A stretch of DNA of 64,000 bases from Rhizobium leguminosarum bv. trifolii WSM2297 (GCF_000271845.1 NZ_JH719395.1:594025-658024); one strand, 5' to 3'. Counted from the first letter of the stretch, positions 33,941-44,127 are shown. Notes: generated by a model from the letters alone, not told the origin. Program-made: numbers and translations.

Positions 33941-34237
33941 ATGAAGGCTTTTGTTGTTATCGCCCTGTCTGCGGCGACGATTTTCTCCGGCGTTCCCGCC
34001 GAGGCCCAAGTCGACAGCCGGGGATTTGACGCGCGCGGCATTTGCCGTCGTCCCGAAGGCTGCGTGGTCGACCACGGCCAGGGCGGCAGCTACAACGGGC
34101 CTCGCAACTATCGCAATTTCAACGGCCGGAACGAGCGTGATGGCAGCAACGACCGCGGCCGGGACGATCGCCGCTTTCGCAATCAGAACAGAAGCGACAA
34201 TTTCGAGGCTGCACCCAGCCGCATCGCCGCCCTGTGA
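33941..34237 (+). CDS. Small secreted Arg/Asn/Asp-rich protein of unknown function
   Basis: The 98-residue protein has a signal peptide (MKAFVVIALSAATIFSG, cut near AEA). The mature part has two cysteines (GICRRPEGC) and a very hydrophilic tail rich in Arg, Asn, Asp and Gly. The ATG at 33941 has AAGG 7 bases upstream, and a stress-type promoter lies upstream. A frame continues upstream to 33692 but overlaps the previous gene in another frame. No family is recognised. Confidence 0.7.
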   Translation: MKAFVVIALSAATIFSGVPAEAQVDSRGFDARGICRRPEGCVVDHGQGGSYNGPRNYRNFNGRNERDGSNDRGRDDRRFRNQNRSDNFEAAPSRIAAL

Positions 34238-34253
34238 TTGAGCCGGGTTCAGT

Positions 34254-34589
34254 CTAATTCGATCTGAGTTCGCTTTCCTCGAAAGTGCCGCCGTGGTCCG
34301 GATCAAGGCTGGTGGCCAACAACAGGCTGCAGGCGGCAAGGATGAGGACGAGCTTCATCGCGTAGGACACGGAAACCGCATATCTGCGGCCCGGTGATAC
34401 GCGGGAGGGCGCTATATAATAGTTGTAATAGAAGTGCGGATCGCTCGTTTCCAGCAGGTTCTGGTAGACGTGCGGCGGAATGTCCGCATGTTTGACCGTC
34501 GGAGAACCCGGGAATTTTACATGAAGATCCCGGCTCTCAGCATCGTATGCGGCACGCACGTGCTTCGATTTGAGGGCAGCCCAATCCAT
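34254..34589 (-). CDS. KTSC-domain protein with C-terminal membrane helix
   Basis: The 111-residue protein has a KTSC-like segment in its first 60 residues: VRAAYDAESRDLHVKF, then IPPHVYQNLLETSDPHFYYN. A C-terminal hydrophobic helix (YAMKLVLILAACSLLLATSL) suggests a membrane anchor. The KTSC fold has no settled function. The start at 34589 is set by AGGAG 6 bases upstream. It is convergent with the small secreted protein gene. Confidence 0.72.
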   Translation of the reverse strand: MDWAALKSKHVRAAYDAESRDLHVKFPGSPTVKHADIPPHVYQNLLETSDPHFYYNYYIAPSRVSPGRRYAVSVSYAMKLVLILAACSLLLATSLDPDHGGTFEESELRSN

Positions 34590-34846
34590 TGCAGCTCCTA
34601 TCACCCTCCCGGTGGCAATATGAGGCCCGCGGAGCGATCGTCAAGCTAACGATTTGTTTCAAATGCGATCAGTGGCGGGAAGCGGCATCGCTACGGTCAT
34701 GGAAATTCCAGCCTGTGCCGTGCCGGCCGGGCACGGGAAAATGGTCTTTTCGGCAACCGCGGAATGGCGTTTTTCCGAAATGCCCTCTTGCGATTTCCTT
34801 ACGATCATTCTAAACGCTCGCCACGGCTCAGATAACGAGCGCGTGA

Positions 34847-34920
34847 GGCCTCGTGGCGGAGTGGTGACGCAGAGGACTGCAAATCCTTGTACCCCGGTTC
34901 AATTCCGGGCGAGGCCTCCA
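34847..34920 (+). tRNA. tRNA-Cys(GCA)
   Basis: Acceptor GGCCTCG pairs with CGAGGCC, followed by T and an encoded CCA. The anticodon loop reads ACTGCAAAT, so the anticodon is GCA. The T arm has GGTTCAATTCC. The gene is 74 bases with CCA. Confidence 0.95.
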
Positions 34921-35089
34921 ACATCTTCCCACATGACATAATTTTGCTGAAATGCACCCAAGCGGCGGCGGCGCATTGGCGCTGAGGCGCAGTGCAACCA
35001 GCGCCGCGTACATGCCCTGACGTCCGCCAACATGATATTGCCGCAGACTCTATGCGGAGACTATCTTGAGCGCGCTTTCGGCGCCTTTA

Positions 35090-35197
35090 TCACTTCAAGG
35101 TCGTTTCGCCGTCCAGCAGCCCGCAGCAGAAGATCCCGATGAGTGCTGCAACGATGAAGAAGTCGAACAGCGTCAAATGGTCGAAAATCGCAGACAT
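35090..35197 (-). CDS. 35-residue hydrophobic micro-protein
   Basis: The ORF starts MSAIFDHLTLFDFFIVAALI, continues with GIFCCG, and ends in a charged tail GETTLK. It is a single membrane helix with two adjacent cysteines. GGAGGAG lies 7 bases before the ATG. No family is known to me, and it stands divergent from the PCMT-like gene. Confidence 0.6.
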   Translation of the reverse strand: MSAIFDHLTLFDFFIVAALIGIFCCGLLDGETTLK

Positions 35198-35404
35198 GGC
35201 CTGCTCCTCCTATTTCCTCCGCTGAAGATCATAGCATGAAGGGGCAGGGGATTCCACGTTGCGTCGCAGCGCCTCATTGCCTGTGTGGCGCGGAAGAAGC
35301 GCCTGTCGGATTCTTTTCGCCGGCGGCTGCCAAGCCTTGAAAGCATCGGTGGCGGGGATTAAGAGACGAGGGACAGGAACCGCTTTCAAGAGCGAGAGGA
35401 CATG

Positions 35405-36067
35405 ATGGATTTCGAAGCAGCGCGCGCAAAGATGGTCGACACCCAGGTTCGCACGACGGACGTTACCTCGCATTCCGTGCTGACGGCGCTTCTGACGGTG
35501 CCGCGTGAGGCATTCGTGCCCGAGAAGGCGAAGCTGTTGGCCTACATCGACAACGATGTCGAGATATCGGCCGCCGCACCGGGAAAGCCGGCCCGCTTCC
35601 TGATGGAGGCATCGCCGCTCGCCAAGCTGCTGCAGCTGGCTGCGATCACCAAGGATGATTTCGTCCTCGAAGTCGGCTGCGGCACCGGTTACACATCGGC
35701 GCTGCTGTCGATCATTGCCGGCTCCGTCATCGCGCTCGAATGCGACGAGGCGCTGGCCGCCGAAGCGAAGACGCAGCTCGCCGGCTATGCTAAGGTCGAG
35801 GTCGTCACCGGACCGCTCGAAAAGGGTTACGCAGCCGGCGCTCCCTATGATCTGATTTTCGTCAATGGCGCAGTCGAGGAGGTTCCGGCAGCTCTTCTCG
35901 GTCAATTGCGTGATGGCGGCCGTCTGATCACGGTCGAAGGTTACGGCAATGCCGCCCGCGCCAAGATGTTCGTCGCCGAGCGCGGCGCCGTTTCGGAAAA
36001 CGTCTTCTTCAACGCTTCGGTCAAGCCGCTGCCTGGCTTTGCCAAGGTCCGCGAATTCGTTTTCTAA
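35405..36067 (+). CDS. Protein-L-isoaspartate O-methyltransferase-like protein
   Basis: The protein of about 220 residues has the PCMT fold: REAFVPEKAKLLAYIDND (17-residue region before the SAM domain), the SAM motif VLEVGCGTGYTSALL, and the end VREFVF. It differs from the canonical Pcm at 58076-58729 and may be a divergent paralogue. Repair of isoaspartyl residues is the family role, but catalysis is not assured. The ATG at 35405 has GAGAGGA 4 bases upstream; ATG 35402 is the alternative. A strong terminator follows. The gene stands alone before popZ. Confidence 0.78.
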   Translation: MDFEAARAKMVDTQVRTTDVTSHSVLTALLTVPREAFVPEKAKLLAYIDNDVEISAAAPGKPARFLMEASPLAKLLQLAAITKDDFVLEVGCGTGYTSALLSIIAGSVIALECDEALAAEAKTQLAGYAKVEVVTGPLEKGYAAGAPYDLIFVNGAVEEVPAALLGQLRDGGRLITVEGYGNAARAKMFVAERGAVSENVFFNASVKPLPGFAKVREFVF

Positions 36068-36095
36068 GACCGATTTTTGATCGATGTATCCAGCA

Positions 36096-36121
36096 ACGGG
36101 CGCCATAGCGCCCGTTTTTTT
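36096..36121 (+). terminator. Intrinsic terminator after the PCMT-like gene
   Basis: ACGGGCGC-CATA-GCGCCCGT is a perfect stem followed by seven T residues, 28 bases after the stop. Confidence 0.9.
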
Positions 36122-36322
36122 ATCGGGGCCGCGTGAGAGCCTTCACAAATGTGATTTATCGTGCCGCTGCCATGTCGCAAACATCAGGTAACAAAACTGT
36201 GCATGGTCGCATTCAATTGATTCGCGATGATTTTTTTCATGGCTGGGGTATTCTAAGGTCGTGGTGATTCGGATGAACGCTCCACATCGTCCGGTCGTTG
36301 TTTTTGGATAACGGGGATAGAA

Positions 36323-37192
36323 ATGGCTCAGCCAAGCGTAGCGCGTGAACCGTCCATGGAAGAAATTCTGGCCTCCATCCGCCAGATCATCGAAAGCAAT
36401 GAGCCCGGCGCCGGCAAGGCGATTTCCGCATCTCTGCCGCCGGTCTACGGCGCCGACGAGGATGACAACGGCTCCGAAATCCATCTGACGGTGGATGACA
36501 CCTATGCCGGCGTGGAGTTCCCCGAACCGGCCCTGCGCTCCTCCGATCCGCGTTTCATCGCCGCCAATTCGGCCGGCACCGCCCCCGAAGCCGAAGTGCC
36601 GGCTCGCGCCCTGTCGCTTGCCGATGTCGCCGCCCGCGTGCGCGCCGCCTCCGAGCGCAGCGCCGTGCAGGCCGGTCAGGCATTGCGCGAAATTCCAAGC
36701 GGCTTCCGCCAGGCCGAACCGCAGCCGGCCCCGATGCCGGAAGCGCCGCGCGCCGCGGCACCGCAGCCACAGCCGCAGCCGGCTCAGCCTGTTTTCGAGG
36801 CTGCCGTTCAGCAGGTCGCAATTCAGCAGCCGGTCGAGGCGCCGGTGTTTGCAGAAACCCCGGCGGTTGCAGTCGCCGAGCCGGCGCCTGCCGTCGAAAC
36901 GGCATTGCCGCCTTTGGAACCGACCCAGTCCTCGGCCGAGCGTTTTCTGCCGAGCCTTGCGGACGAGGTTCAGCCGACGCTGCTTTCCGAGAATGCCGGC
37001 CTGCAGATCAGCCGCTCCTTCGAGGAGCTCGCCGCCGCCATCGACGGTGCGGAGCGCCGCTCGCTGGACGAGATCGCAGAGGATATGCTGCGCCCGATGC
37101 TGCGCGAGTGGCTTGATGATAATCTGCCGACGCTGGTCGAGCGGCTGGTGCGCGAGGAAATCGAGCGCGTGGCGCGCGGCCCGCGCCGCTGA
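36323..37192 (+). CDS. popZ: PopZ-like polar organizing protein (DUF2497)
   Basis: The 289-residue protein starts with the N-terminal helix EPSMEEILASIRQIIES and ends with the conserved oligomerisation region LDEIAEDMLRPMLREWLDDN, then LVREEIERVARG. The middle is a long Pro/Ala/Gln/Glu-rich linker, as expected for PopZ. In Caulobacter and Agrobacterium, PopZ forms a polar scaffold that anchors the chromosome origin and cell-cycle proteins. The start has GGGG about 8 bases upstream. A strong terminator separates it from valS. Confidence 0.88.
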   Translation: MAQPSVAREPSMEEILASIRQIIESNEPGAGKAISASLPPVYGADEDDNGSEIHLTVDDTYAGVEFPEPALRSSDPRFIAANSAGTAPEAEVPARALSLADVAARVRAASERSAVQAGQALREIPSGFRQAEPQPAPMPEAPRAAAPQPQPQPAQPVFEAAVQQVAIQQPVEAPVFAETPAVAVAEPAPAVETALPPLEPTQSSAERFLPSLADEVQPTLLSENAGLQISRSFEELAAAIDGAERRSLDEIAEDMLRPMLREWLDDNLPTLVERLVREEIERVARGPRR

Positions 37193-37210
37193 TCGGATTG
37201 CTTTTTCCTG

Positions 37211-37243
37211 AAAAGCCGCTCTGGTCTCCGGGGCGGCTTTTTT
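37211..37243 (+). terminator. Intrinsic terminator after popZ
   Basis: AAAAGCCGC pairs with GCGGCTTTT across a GC-rich loop, with a T run after it, 19 bases after the popZ stop. Confidence 0.85.
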
Positions 37244-37308
37244 ATTGACTTGCCCGTGCCCATCCTATTTACAAACGCCACCCCTCGAACCTCGAAATTG
37301 GTCAGAAA

Positions 37309-40152
37309 ATGCTCGACAAGACCTATGATTCTGCTGCCGTCGAACCCAAAATCGCCGCGAAATGGGATGAGGAAGACGCTTTCCGCGCCGGCGCGAACGC
37401 CAAGCCCGGGGCCGAGACCTTCACCATCGTCATCCCGCCGCCGAATGTCACCGGTTCGCTGCACATGGGCCACGCGCTCAACAACACGCTGCAGGACATC
37501 ATGGTGCGCTTCGAGCGCATGCGCGGCAAGGACGTGCTCTGGCAGCCCGGCATGGACCATGCCGGCATCGCCACACAGATGGTCGTCGAGCGCAAGCTGA
37601 TGGAACAGCAGCTGCCCGGCCGCCGCGAAATGGGCCGCGAGGCTTTCATCGACAAGATCTGGGAATGGAAGGCTGAATCGGGCGGGCTGATCTTCAACCA
37701 GCTGAAGCGCCTGGGCGCGTCCTGCGACTGGTCGCGTGAACGCTTCACCATGGACGAAGGCCTGTCGAAGGCCGTTCTCGAGGTTTTCGTCACGCTCTAC
37801 AAGGAAGGCCTGATCTACAAGGACAAGCGCCTCGTCAATTGGGACCCCAAACTCCTGACTGCCATTTCCGATATGGAAGTCGAGCAGCACGAGGTGAAGG
37901 GCCATCTCTGGCATCTGCGCTATCCGCTCGAGCCGGGTGTCACCTATCAATATCCGATTGCCTTCGATGAAGAGGGCAAGCCGACCGAATTCGAGACGCG
38001 CGACTATATCGTCGTCGCGACGACGCGGCCGGAGACGATGCTCGGCGATACCGGCATTGCCGTGAATCCCGAAGACGAGCGTTATAAATCCATCGTCGGC
38101 AAGCATGTCATCCTGCCGATCGTCGGCCGCAAGGTTCCGATCGTCGCCGACTCCTATGCCGACCCGACGGCCGGCACGGGCGCGGTCAAGATCACGCCTG
38201 CGCATGACTTCAACGACTTCGAAGTCGGCAAGCGCGCGAAGCTGCGCGCCATCAACGTCATGAACGTCGATGCCACCATTACCATCAAGGATAACGAGGA
38301 TTTCCTCGAAGGCCTCGACAATCCGGCTGCACTGCATGGTGCCTGGGACCGTCTGGAGGGCCAGGACCGTTTCTATGCCCGCAAGGTTATCGTCGAGATT
38401 TTCGAAGAGGCCGGGCTGCTCGACAAGATCGAGCCGCACAAGCATATGGTGCCGCACGGAGACCGCGGCGGCGTGCCGATCGAGCCGCGGCTGACCGAAC
38501 AATGGTTTGTCGACAACAAGACTTTAGGACAGCCCGCGCTGGAATCCGTTCGCGACGGAAAAACCAGGTTCATTCCAAGGAACTGGGAAAACACCTATTT
38601 CAACTGGCTGGAGAACATCGAGCCGTGGTGCATCTCCCGCCAGCTCTGGTGGGGGCATCAGATTCCCGCCTGGTATGGCCCGGATGGCCAGGTCTTCGTC
38701 GAGCAGACCGAGGAAGAGGCGCTGCAGGCGGCGATCCAGCATTATCTCTCGCATGAGGGGCCGATGAAGGCCTATGTCGAGGACCTGCTCGAAAACTTCA
38801 AGCCGGGCGAGATTTTGACGCGGGACGAGGACGTGCTCGACACATGGTTCTCCTCCGCGCTCTGGCCGTTCTCGACGCTTGGCTGGCCTGACCAGACGCC
38901 GGAGCTCGCGCGTTATTACCCGACGAGTGTTCTGGTCACCGGTTTCGATATCATCCCGTTCTGGGTCGTTCGAATGATGCAGATGGGCCTGCATTTCATG
39001 AAGAACGAGAATGGCGATCCCGTCGAACCCTTCCACACGATCTACATTCACGCGCTGGTGCGCGACAAGAATGGGCAGAAGATGTCGAAGTCCAAGGGCA
39101 ACGTCATCGATCCCCTGGAACTGATCGACGAATACGGCGCCGATGCGCTGCGCTTCACCCTGGCGATCATGGCGGCCCAGGGGCGCGACGTGAAGCTCGA
39201 TCCGGCCCGCATCGCCGGCTATCGCAATTTCGGCACCAAGCTCTGGAACGCCACGCGTTTCGCCGAGATGAACGGTGTGAAGAGTGATCCGCATTTCGTG
39301 CCTGAGGCTGCCGAACTCACCATCAACCGCTGGATCCTGACCGAGCTTGCCCGTACGGAACGTGACGTTACGGAAGCGCTCGAAGCCTTCCGTTTCAACG
39401 ATGCCGCCGGCGCACTCTACCGTTTCGTCTGGAACGAGGTCTGCGACTGGTATCTCGAGCTCCTGAAGCCGGTTTTCAACGGCGAGGACGAGGGCGCCAA
39501 GGCCGAGGCTCAGGCCTGCAGCGCCTATATTCTCGAAGAGATCTACAAGCTGCTGCATCCCTTCATGCCCTTCATGACCGAAGAGCTCTGGGCGCATACG
39601 GCAGGCGAGGGCAAGGAGCGCGACACATTGGTCTGCCATGCCGAATGGCCTTCGCCCTCCTATGCCGATAACGGGGCCGCCGACGAGATCAACTGGCTGA
39701 TCGACCTCGTCTCCGGCATCCGCTCGGTGCGCGCCGAAATGAACGTGCCGCCGTCGGCCACAGCTCCGCTCGTCGTCGTCAAGGCCAACAACCTGACGCG
39801 CGAAAGGCTGTTCCGCCACGACGCCGCCATCAAGCGGCTTGCGCGTGTCGAGGCGATATCGCTGGCCGATGATGCGCCGAAGGGCGCTGCTCAGATCGTC
39901 GTCGACGAGGCTACCATCTGCCTGCCGCTCGGCAATCTGATTGACCTTTCCGCTGAAAAGGCCCGGCTGGAAAAGGCGATCGGCAAAATGGAAGGGGAGA
40001 TCTCGCGCATCGACGGCAAGCTCTCCAACGAGAAGTTCGTCGCCAATGCCAATCCCGACGTGGTCGACGCCGAGCGCGAGCGCCTCGAGGAATTGAAGGG
40101 GCAGATCGCCAGCCTGAAGATCGCCCTCTCCAGGGTGAGCGAAGCCGGGTAA
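37309..40152 (+). CDS. valS: Valyl-tRNA synthetase
   Basis: The 947-residue class I aminoacyl-tRNA synthetase charges tRNA-Val. The HIGH-type motif is in [15 protein letters not shown] at about residues 43-57, the editing domain has [11 protein letters not shown], and the class I signature is [12 protein letters not shown] at about 600. The C-terminal coiled-coil arm ([20 protein letters not shown]) is typical of bacterial ValS. The ATG has no strong ribosome binding site, and a terminator hairpin follows the stop. Confidence 0.96.
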   Translation: MLDKTYDSAAVEPKIAAKWDEEDAFRAGANAKPGAETFTIVIPPPNVTGSLHMGHALNNTLQDIMVRFERMRGKDVLWQPGMDHAGIATQMVVERKLMEQQLPGRREMGREAFIDKIWEWKAESGGLIFNQLKRLGASCDWSRERFTMDEGLSKAVLEVFVTLYKEGLIYKDKRLVNWDPKLLTAISDMEVEQHEVKGHLWHLRYPLEPGVTYQYPIAFDEEGKPTEFETRDYIVVATTRPETMLGDTGIAVNPEDERYKSIVGKHVILPIVGRKVPIVADSYADPTAGTGAVKITPAHDFNDFEVGKRAKLRAINVMNVDATITIKDNEDFLEGLDNPAALHGAWDRLEGQDRFYARKVIVEIFEEAGLLDKIEPHKHMVPHGDRGGVPIEPRLTEQWFVDNKTLGQPALESVRDGKTRFIPRNWENTYFNWLENIEPWCISRQLWWGHQIPAWYGPDGQVFVEQTEEEALQAAIQHYLSHEGPMKAYVEDLLENFKPGEILTRDEDVLDTWFSSALWPFSTLGWPDQTPELARYYPTSVLVTGFDIIPFWVVRMMQMGLHFMKNENGDPVEPFHTIYIHALVRDKNGQKMSKSKGNVIDPLELIDEYGADALRFTLAIMAAQGRDVKLDPARIAGYRNFGTKLWNATRFAEMNGVKSDPHFVPEAAELTINRWILTELARTERDVTEALEAFRFNDAAGALYRFVWNEVCDWYLELLKPVFNGEDEGAKAEAQACSAYILEEIYKLLHPFMPFMTEELWAHTAGEGKERDTLVCHAEWPSPSYADNGAADEINWLIDLVSGIRSVRAEMNVPPSATAPLVVVKANNLTRERLFRHDAAIKRLARVEAISLADDAPKGAAQIVVDEATICLPLGNLIDLSAEKARLEKAIGKMEGEISRIDGKLSNEKFVANANPDVVDAERERLEELKGQIASLKIALSRVSEAG

Positions 40153-40182
40153 GGTTCAGCTCTCGTTTTGGTAAGCTATTTC

Positions 40183-40219
40183 AAAGACGCGCTCCACCAA
40201 TGGGCGCGTCTTTCTCTTT
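40183..40219 (+). terminator. Intrinsic terminator after valS
   Basis: AAAGACGCGC and GCGCGTCTTT pair around an 11-base loop and are followed by CTCTTTTT. Confidence 0.75.
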
Positions 40220-40551
40220 TTGAGCGCGCATGATTCGGCCCTGAAAGCGGCTGATTTCAGGCGCTAAGCCTGTGGATTGTGGCCTGCCAGGCCTCCCTCG
40301 GGCGAAAACCGTCACTGTTGTCGGATTGATACAGCTTCCACAATGTGTGGAATGAAAACCCAAAACCCCATCTGAAAACCGGTCGCTCTGGAATAAAATT
40401 TTATTAACCAGATTTTTTGACGTGTCCGTCAATTTCTTTACGTAAGTTAGCCACTGGAATGCCTGGGAGTGCCGCCGTCTGGCGCGTTGCCATGTCGAGC
40501 GAACACTTACTAGAGTGGCGTCACATCAATTGCTGGAGTGGGGGAGACACA
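40220..40551. other. Intergenic stretch of about 330 bases before the FadL-like gene
   Basis: No gene with codon bias or a ribosome binding site is seen. The central part, roughly 40380-40450, is AT-rich and is a likely place for the promoter of the downstream porin gene. I cannot assign it to a sigma factor. Confidence 0.5.
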
Positions 40552-41796
40552 ATGGCATCGCGTAGGTTTTCCAAGGGCGTAACGTCGCTCGTTCTTCTTT
40601 CGTCGCTTGCATCGCCGTCCTTCGCCGGCGGCCTGGAGCGCGGCGGCTACAACATCGATCAGCTGTTCGATACGTCGCCTTTCTCATTTCAGTCGGGGGT
40701 GACCTACGTCACGCCGCAGCGCAAGCTGAAGGACGTCCGTGATACGGAGACGTCTATATTTTCAAGCGGCAATCTGAACGGCCGTCCAGACACAGCTGAC
40801 GAGACCTCGAATTACACTATCCCTTATATTGGCTTCAAAGCTGGTTTCGGCGATGCGATCGACTGCCTTGTCGACTATTCCGAGCCCTTCGGCGCGCATA
40901 CCGACCCCGGTGTGAACTGGGCCGGCGCCAATAATAATATCGAGACGGAGATCAAGACCCGCAACTATGGCGGAACCTGCTCCTATCGTTTTGATATGGG
41001 TCCTGGACAGCTTCGCTTCATCGGCGGCGCCTTCTATCAGGAAGTCGAGGGCTTCAAGGAACGTCTGGTTTCCACACTTCCGCTTCTGCTCGGCACCGGC
41101 ACCGGCGTCGGTCGCCTGGATATCGACGATAGCGGCTGGGGCTGGCGCGCCGGTGTCGCTTATGAGATTCCGGAATATGCGATGCGCGCGAGCCTCGTCT
41201 ACAACAGCCGCGTCAAGTACGATAATCTGACCGGCACTGTTGATCTCCGTCAGGTTCCGGTCGTGCCGCTATATGGAGGCCTTGTCACACCTGTTTCCGG
41301 TTCCGCCGAAGCGCCGGATTCACTGGAGCTGAAGCTGCAAAGCGGTATCGCTCCGGATTGGCTTGCATTCGGATCGGTTAAATGGACGAATTGGAGCGTC
41401 TTGCAGTCGGTAGCATTCTGCCCCACCAACGGGTTGCCTTGCCCAGCGGGTGGTCTAACCTCACTCGATCTCTTCTATCGTGACGGCTGGACCATCTCCG
41501 GCGGCGTGGGCCACAAGTTCAACGATCAGTGGGCCGGCGCAGTGAGCCTCACGTGGGACCGCGGCACCAGTCAAGGTTATGGTGCACAGACCGACAGCTG
41601 GACGCTCGGTCTCGGCGCCGCCTACACGCCGACCGAACATATTGAATGGCGCGTCGCCGGTGCCGTGGGCGTGTTGACGAGCGGTTCGTCCGGCACATTC
41701 GAGTATAATGGCCGGACCTATGGCAACGACGTCTCCTATTCCTTTGGCAACGATCTGGTCGCAGCACTGTCGACGAGCCTAAAGGTCAAGTTCTAA
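40552..41796 (+). CDS. FadL/OmpP1-family outer-membrane transport protein
   Basis: The 414-residue protein has a signal peptide (residues about 1-24, cut near SFA) and a beta-barrel style body ending with aromatic residue Phe (SLKVKF). The FadL family usually transports long-chain fatty acids or other hydrophobic compounds across the outer membrane. The start at 40552 has GGGGGAG 6 bases upstream; the upstream extension to 40417 is not coding-like. Substrate specificity cannot be inferred. A strong terminator follows. Confidence 0.85.
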   Translation: MASRRFSKGVTSLVLLSSLASPSFAGGLERGGYNIDQLFDTSPFSFQSGVTYVTPQRKLKDVRDTETSIFSSGNLNGRPDTADETSNYTIPYIGFKAGFGDAIDCLVDYSEPFGAHTDPGVNWAGANNNIETEIKTRNYGGTCSYRFDMGPGQLRFIGGAFYQEVEGFKERLVSTLPLLLGTGTGVGRLDIDDSGWGWRAGVAYEIPEYAMRASLVYNSRVKYDNLTGTVDLRQVPVVPLYGGLVTPVSGSAEAPDSLELKLQSGIAPDWLAFGSVKWTNWSVLQSVAFCPTNGLPCPAGGLTSLDLFYRDGWTISGGVGHKFNDQWAGAVSLTWDRGTSQGYGAQTDSWTLGLGAAYTPTEHIEWRVAGAVGVLTSGSSGTFEYNGRTYGNDVSYSFGNDLVAALSTSLKVKF

Positions 41797-41817
41797 TTGC
41801 CGATTTGAAGAATTGAC

Positions 41818-41843
41818 GAGCCCGGCACTGCCGGGCTCTTCTT
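41818..41843 (+). terminator. Intrinsic terminator after the FadL-like gene
   Basis: GAGCCCGGCA pairs with TGCCGGGCTC, with TTCTTTA after it, 21 bases after the stop. Confidence 0.85.
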
Positions 41844-42515
41844 TATTCGCGCCCGTTAATCATGCCATTTGCCGGTCCCGTTTTGTGACGATTCAGCAAC
41901 ACTTTTTTACGACAGTTTGCATATGATGTCCGTCGGGCGAATTTGTCCATTTCCCGCCACAAAGAGAGCGCACCGCTATTTGCAGGCGAGGTGATGGCAG
42001 ACTTACGGTGCGTGTAATCAGTAGCATGGGTCGATTTTTTTCCGGTAATAACAGGTCGCGCGATACGATTGGCAACAATCGTTCGATTTCGGTCGTTTCG
42101 CTTTCCGCACAGGGCTGTTCCCTGCGTCGATGCGGTCCCGCGGTGACGCCGTCGAGCCGTTCATTGGTGTTGTTTTCGGCCCGCTCGGATGAGCATCTCG
42201 GCTTTGCCGGAGATGTCGATACCGCTTTCGTCACATTTGCTGTTTACGAATATGGTGCAGGCGGGAAGGCGGATGCCGCACCTGCCGAAAGAGTGCCACA
42301 GGGATTGCAGTCGAGCCATGCCGGGAGCCGGGTGGTTCTGAATGATGCGCTGAGAATTCGGCCTTCGAGAGAAGGCCAGTGGGCTGGATGCGACGCGGGC
42401 AAAGGAGCCATGGAGCTCGCCGCGGGATCGCTCGCCTCGACGAAATACATCCGCGGAATGCACGGCGCGAGCGCCGCTGCTTCCTGCCTGTGATGAGCGA
42501 AAGAAATCGGTTGAA
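41844..42515. other. Long intergenic stretch before exoR with a doubtful ORF
   Basis: About 670 bases separate the porin terminator from exoR. A plus-strand frame of 161 codons (42008-42493) exists, but its composition, rich in Ser, Arg and Ala, looks unlike a folded protein, it has no ribosome binding site or domain, and minus-strand frames compete with it. The stretch may hold the exoR promoter and a long untranslated leader. No site was identified with confidence. Confidence 0.4.
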
Positions 42516-43319
42516 ATGGTGACGTCCGAATTCAAACTGTTCAAATTCATGCTGATGGGCATGTCTATGGCCGTAGGGCTGGCGCTGTCCGGCCCGGTCC
42601 GCGCATTCGACATCAAGGCCCCCGTCAGCAAGGAATCCGGACCCTTCGATCTCTTCAAGTTCGGCTTCAAAGCCTATAAGAACGGACAGAAGGAAGAGGC
42701 GGTCGAAGCCTATAAATACGCTGCCGAAAAAGGCCATACGGGCTCGCGCTGGGCGCTTGCCAACATGTATGCCGATGGCGACGGCGTGACGCAGGATGAT
42801 TTCGAAGCCTTCAAGATCTACAGCGAGATCGCCCAGCAGGGTGTCGAGCCCGGCTCGGAAGATACCGGCTTCTTCGTCAACGCGCTGCTCTCGCTCGCCA
42901 ACTATTACAAACACGGCATATCAGGCAGTCCGGTTCGGATCGACCTCAGCCAGGCGCGCCAGCTTTATTTTCAGGTCGCCTCCACCTTTGGCGTCCCTGA
43001 GGCGCAGTTCCAGCTGGCGCAGATGATGCTGGCCGGTGAGGGCGGTAATGCCAGCCCGCAGCAGGCGAAGAAATGGCTGAACCAGGCCCGCAAGAGCGGT
43101 CATCCCGGCGCCATGGCGGTCTTCGGCAATATACTTTTCGACGAAGGCCAGACGGCTCGCGGCCTGGCGTTGATGACCGCCGCGCTCGACCGCTGCAAGC
43201 CCAAGGATTGCAACTGGATGGAAGCACTGCAGGAACAGGCCTTCTCGGTTGCCAACGAGGCCGACCGCCGCACGGCGGTATCCCTCTCGCACAGCATCGC
43301 GACCGGCTCCGACGATTAG
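42516..43319 (+). CDS. exoR: ExoR-like periplasmic regulator with Sel1 repeats
   Basis: The 267-residue protein has a signal peptide (MLMGMSMAVGLALSGPVRA) and Sel1-type repeats (EAYKYAAEKGHTGSRWALAN; PEAQFQLAQMMLAG). In Sinorhizobium, ExoR binds and inhibits the ExoS sensor kinase, controlling succinoglycan, motility and symbiosis through ChvI. Length and repeats fit ExoR (about 268 residues). The start is uncertain (ATG 42516 or ATG 42549) because neither has a clear ribosome binding site. It is convergent with xthA. Confidence 0.85.
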   Translation: MVTSEFKLFKFMLMGMSMAVGLALSGPVRAFDIKAPVSKESGPFDLFKFGFKAYKNGQKEEAVEAYKYAAEKGHTGSRWALANMYADGDGVTQDDFEAFKIYSEIAQQGVEPGSEDTGFFVNALLSLANYYKHGISGSPVRIDLSQARQLYFQVASTFGVPEAQFQLAQMMLAGEGGNASPQQAKKWLNQARKSGHPGAMAVFGNILFDEGQTARGLALMTAALDRCKPKDCNWMEALQEQAFSVANEADRRTAVSLSHSIATGSDD

Positions 43320-43322
43320 AGC

Positions 43323-44114
43323 CTAGGCCGCGAAATCGAAATAGGCGATGACCGGCACGTGGTCGGACGGCTTTTCCCAGGCCCGCACATGTTTTTCGAT
43401 CGCAGCGGATGTCATCCGGTCGGCGGCCTCAGGCGATAGCAGCAGGTGATCGATGCGGATGCCGTTGTTCTTCGGCCAGGCGCCGGCCTGATAGTCCCAG
43501 AAGGAATAGAACTGCGTCGCATCCGTCGTCGCGCGCACCGCATCCGTCAGCCCGAGATTTTCGAGCCGGCGGAACGCCTCCCGCGTCTGCGGCAGAAACA
43601 GCGCATCACTTTCCCAGACCTTGGGATCGAAGCAGTCGTGCGGTTCCGGGATGACATTGTAGTCGCCGGCAAGCACCAGCATCTCTTCATAGGCCAGCCG
43701 CTCGGCGGCAAACGCCCGCAGGCGCTCCATCCAGGCGAGCTTGTAGGGATATTTCTCCGTGTCGACAGGATTGCCGTTCGGCAGGTAGATGCAGCCGACG
43801 CGCAGAATGCGAGTGTCGGGCAGCGTGAATACGGCTTCGAGGAAACGCGACTGTTCGTCTAGCGGATCGCCGGGCAGGCCGCGGTTCACTTCGGACGGCG
43901 AAGTCTTGGAGAGGATTGCCACGCCATTGAAGCCCTTTTGGCCGTGTGTTTCGACGTGATAGCCGAGCGCCTCGATCTCCAGCCTTGGAAAACCTTCGTC
44001 GACCGTCTTGATCTCCTGCAGGCAGACGATATCCGGATCGGAATCCTTGAGCCATTGCGTGAGATTGTCGATGCGCGCTTTGACGCCGTTGATGTTCCAG
44101 GTCGCGATCTTCAT
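43323..44114 (-). CDS. xthA: Exodeoxyribonuclease III (AP endonuclease)
   Basis: The 263-residue protein repairs abasic sites in DNA. Motifs of the EEP family are present: ATWNINGVKAR, CLQEIKT with the metal-binding Glu, GDYNVIPEP, and near the end RIDHLLLSP and SDHVPV with the catalytic His. The start at 44114 is the first Met before ATWNIN; the frame is open to 44171 inside a repeat element. No strong ribosome binding site is seen. Confidence 0.94.
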   Translation of the reverse strand: MKIATWNINGVKARIDNLTQWLKDSDPDIVCLQEIKTVDEGFPRLEIEALGYHVETHGQKGFNGVAILSKTSPSEVNRGLPGDPLDEQSRFLEAVFTLPDTRILRVGCIYLPNGNPVDTEKYPYKLAWMERLRAFAAERLAYEEMLVLAGDYNVIPEPHDCFDPKVWESDALFLPQTREAFRRLENLGLTDAVRATTDATQFYSFWDYQAGAWPKNNGIRIDHLLLSPEAADRMTSAAIEKHVRAWEKPSDHVPVIAYFDFAA

Positions 44115-44127
44115 GGCTCTGTCCCGT

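Noticed and set aside
36970..38502. 510-codon minus-strand frame opposite popZ and valS
   Set aside because: It runs across two certain genes in antisense and across their intergenic terminator.
42008..42493. 161-codon plus-strand ORF before exoR
   Set aside because: Poor coding composition, no ribosome binding site, competing frames on the other strand; kept only as part of an intergenic note.
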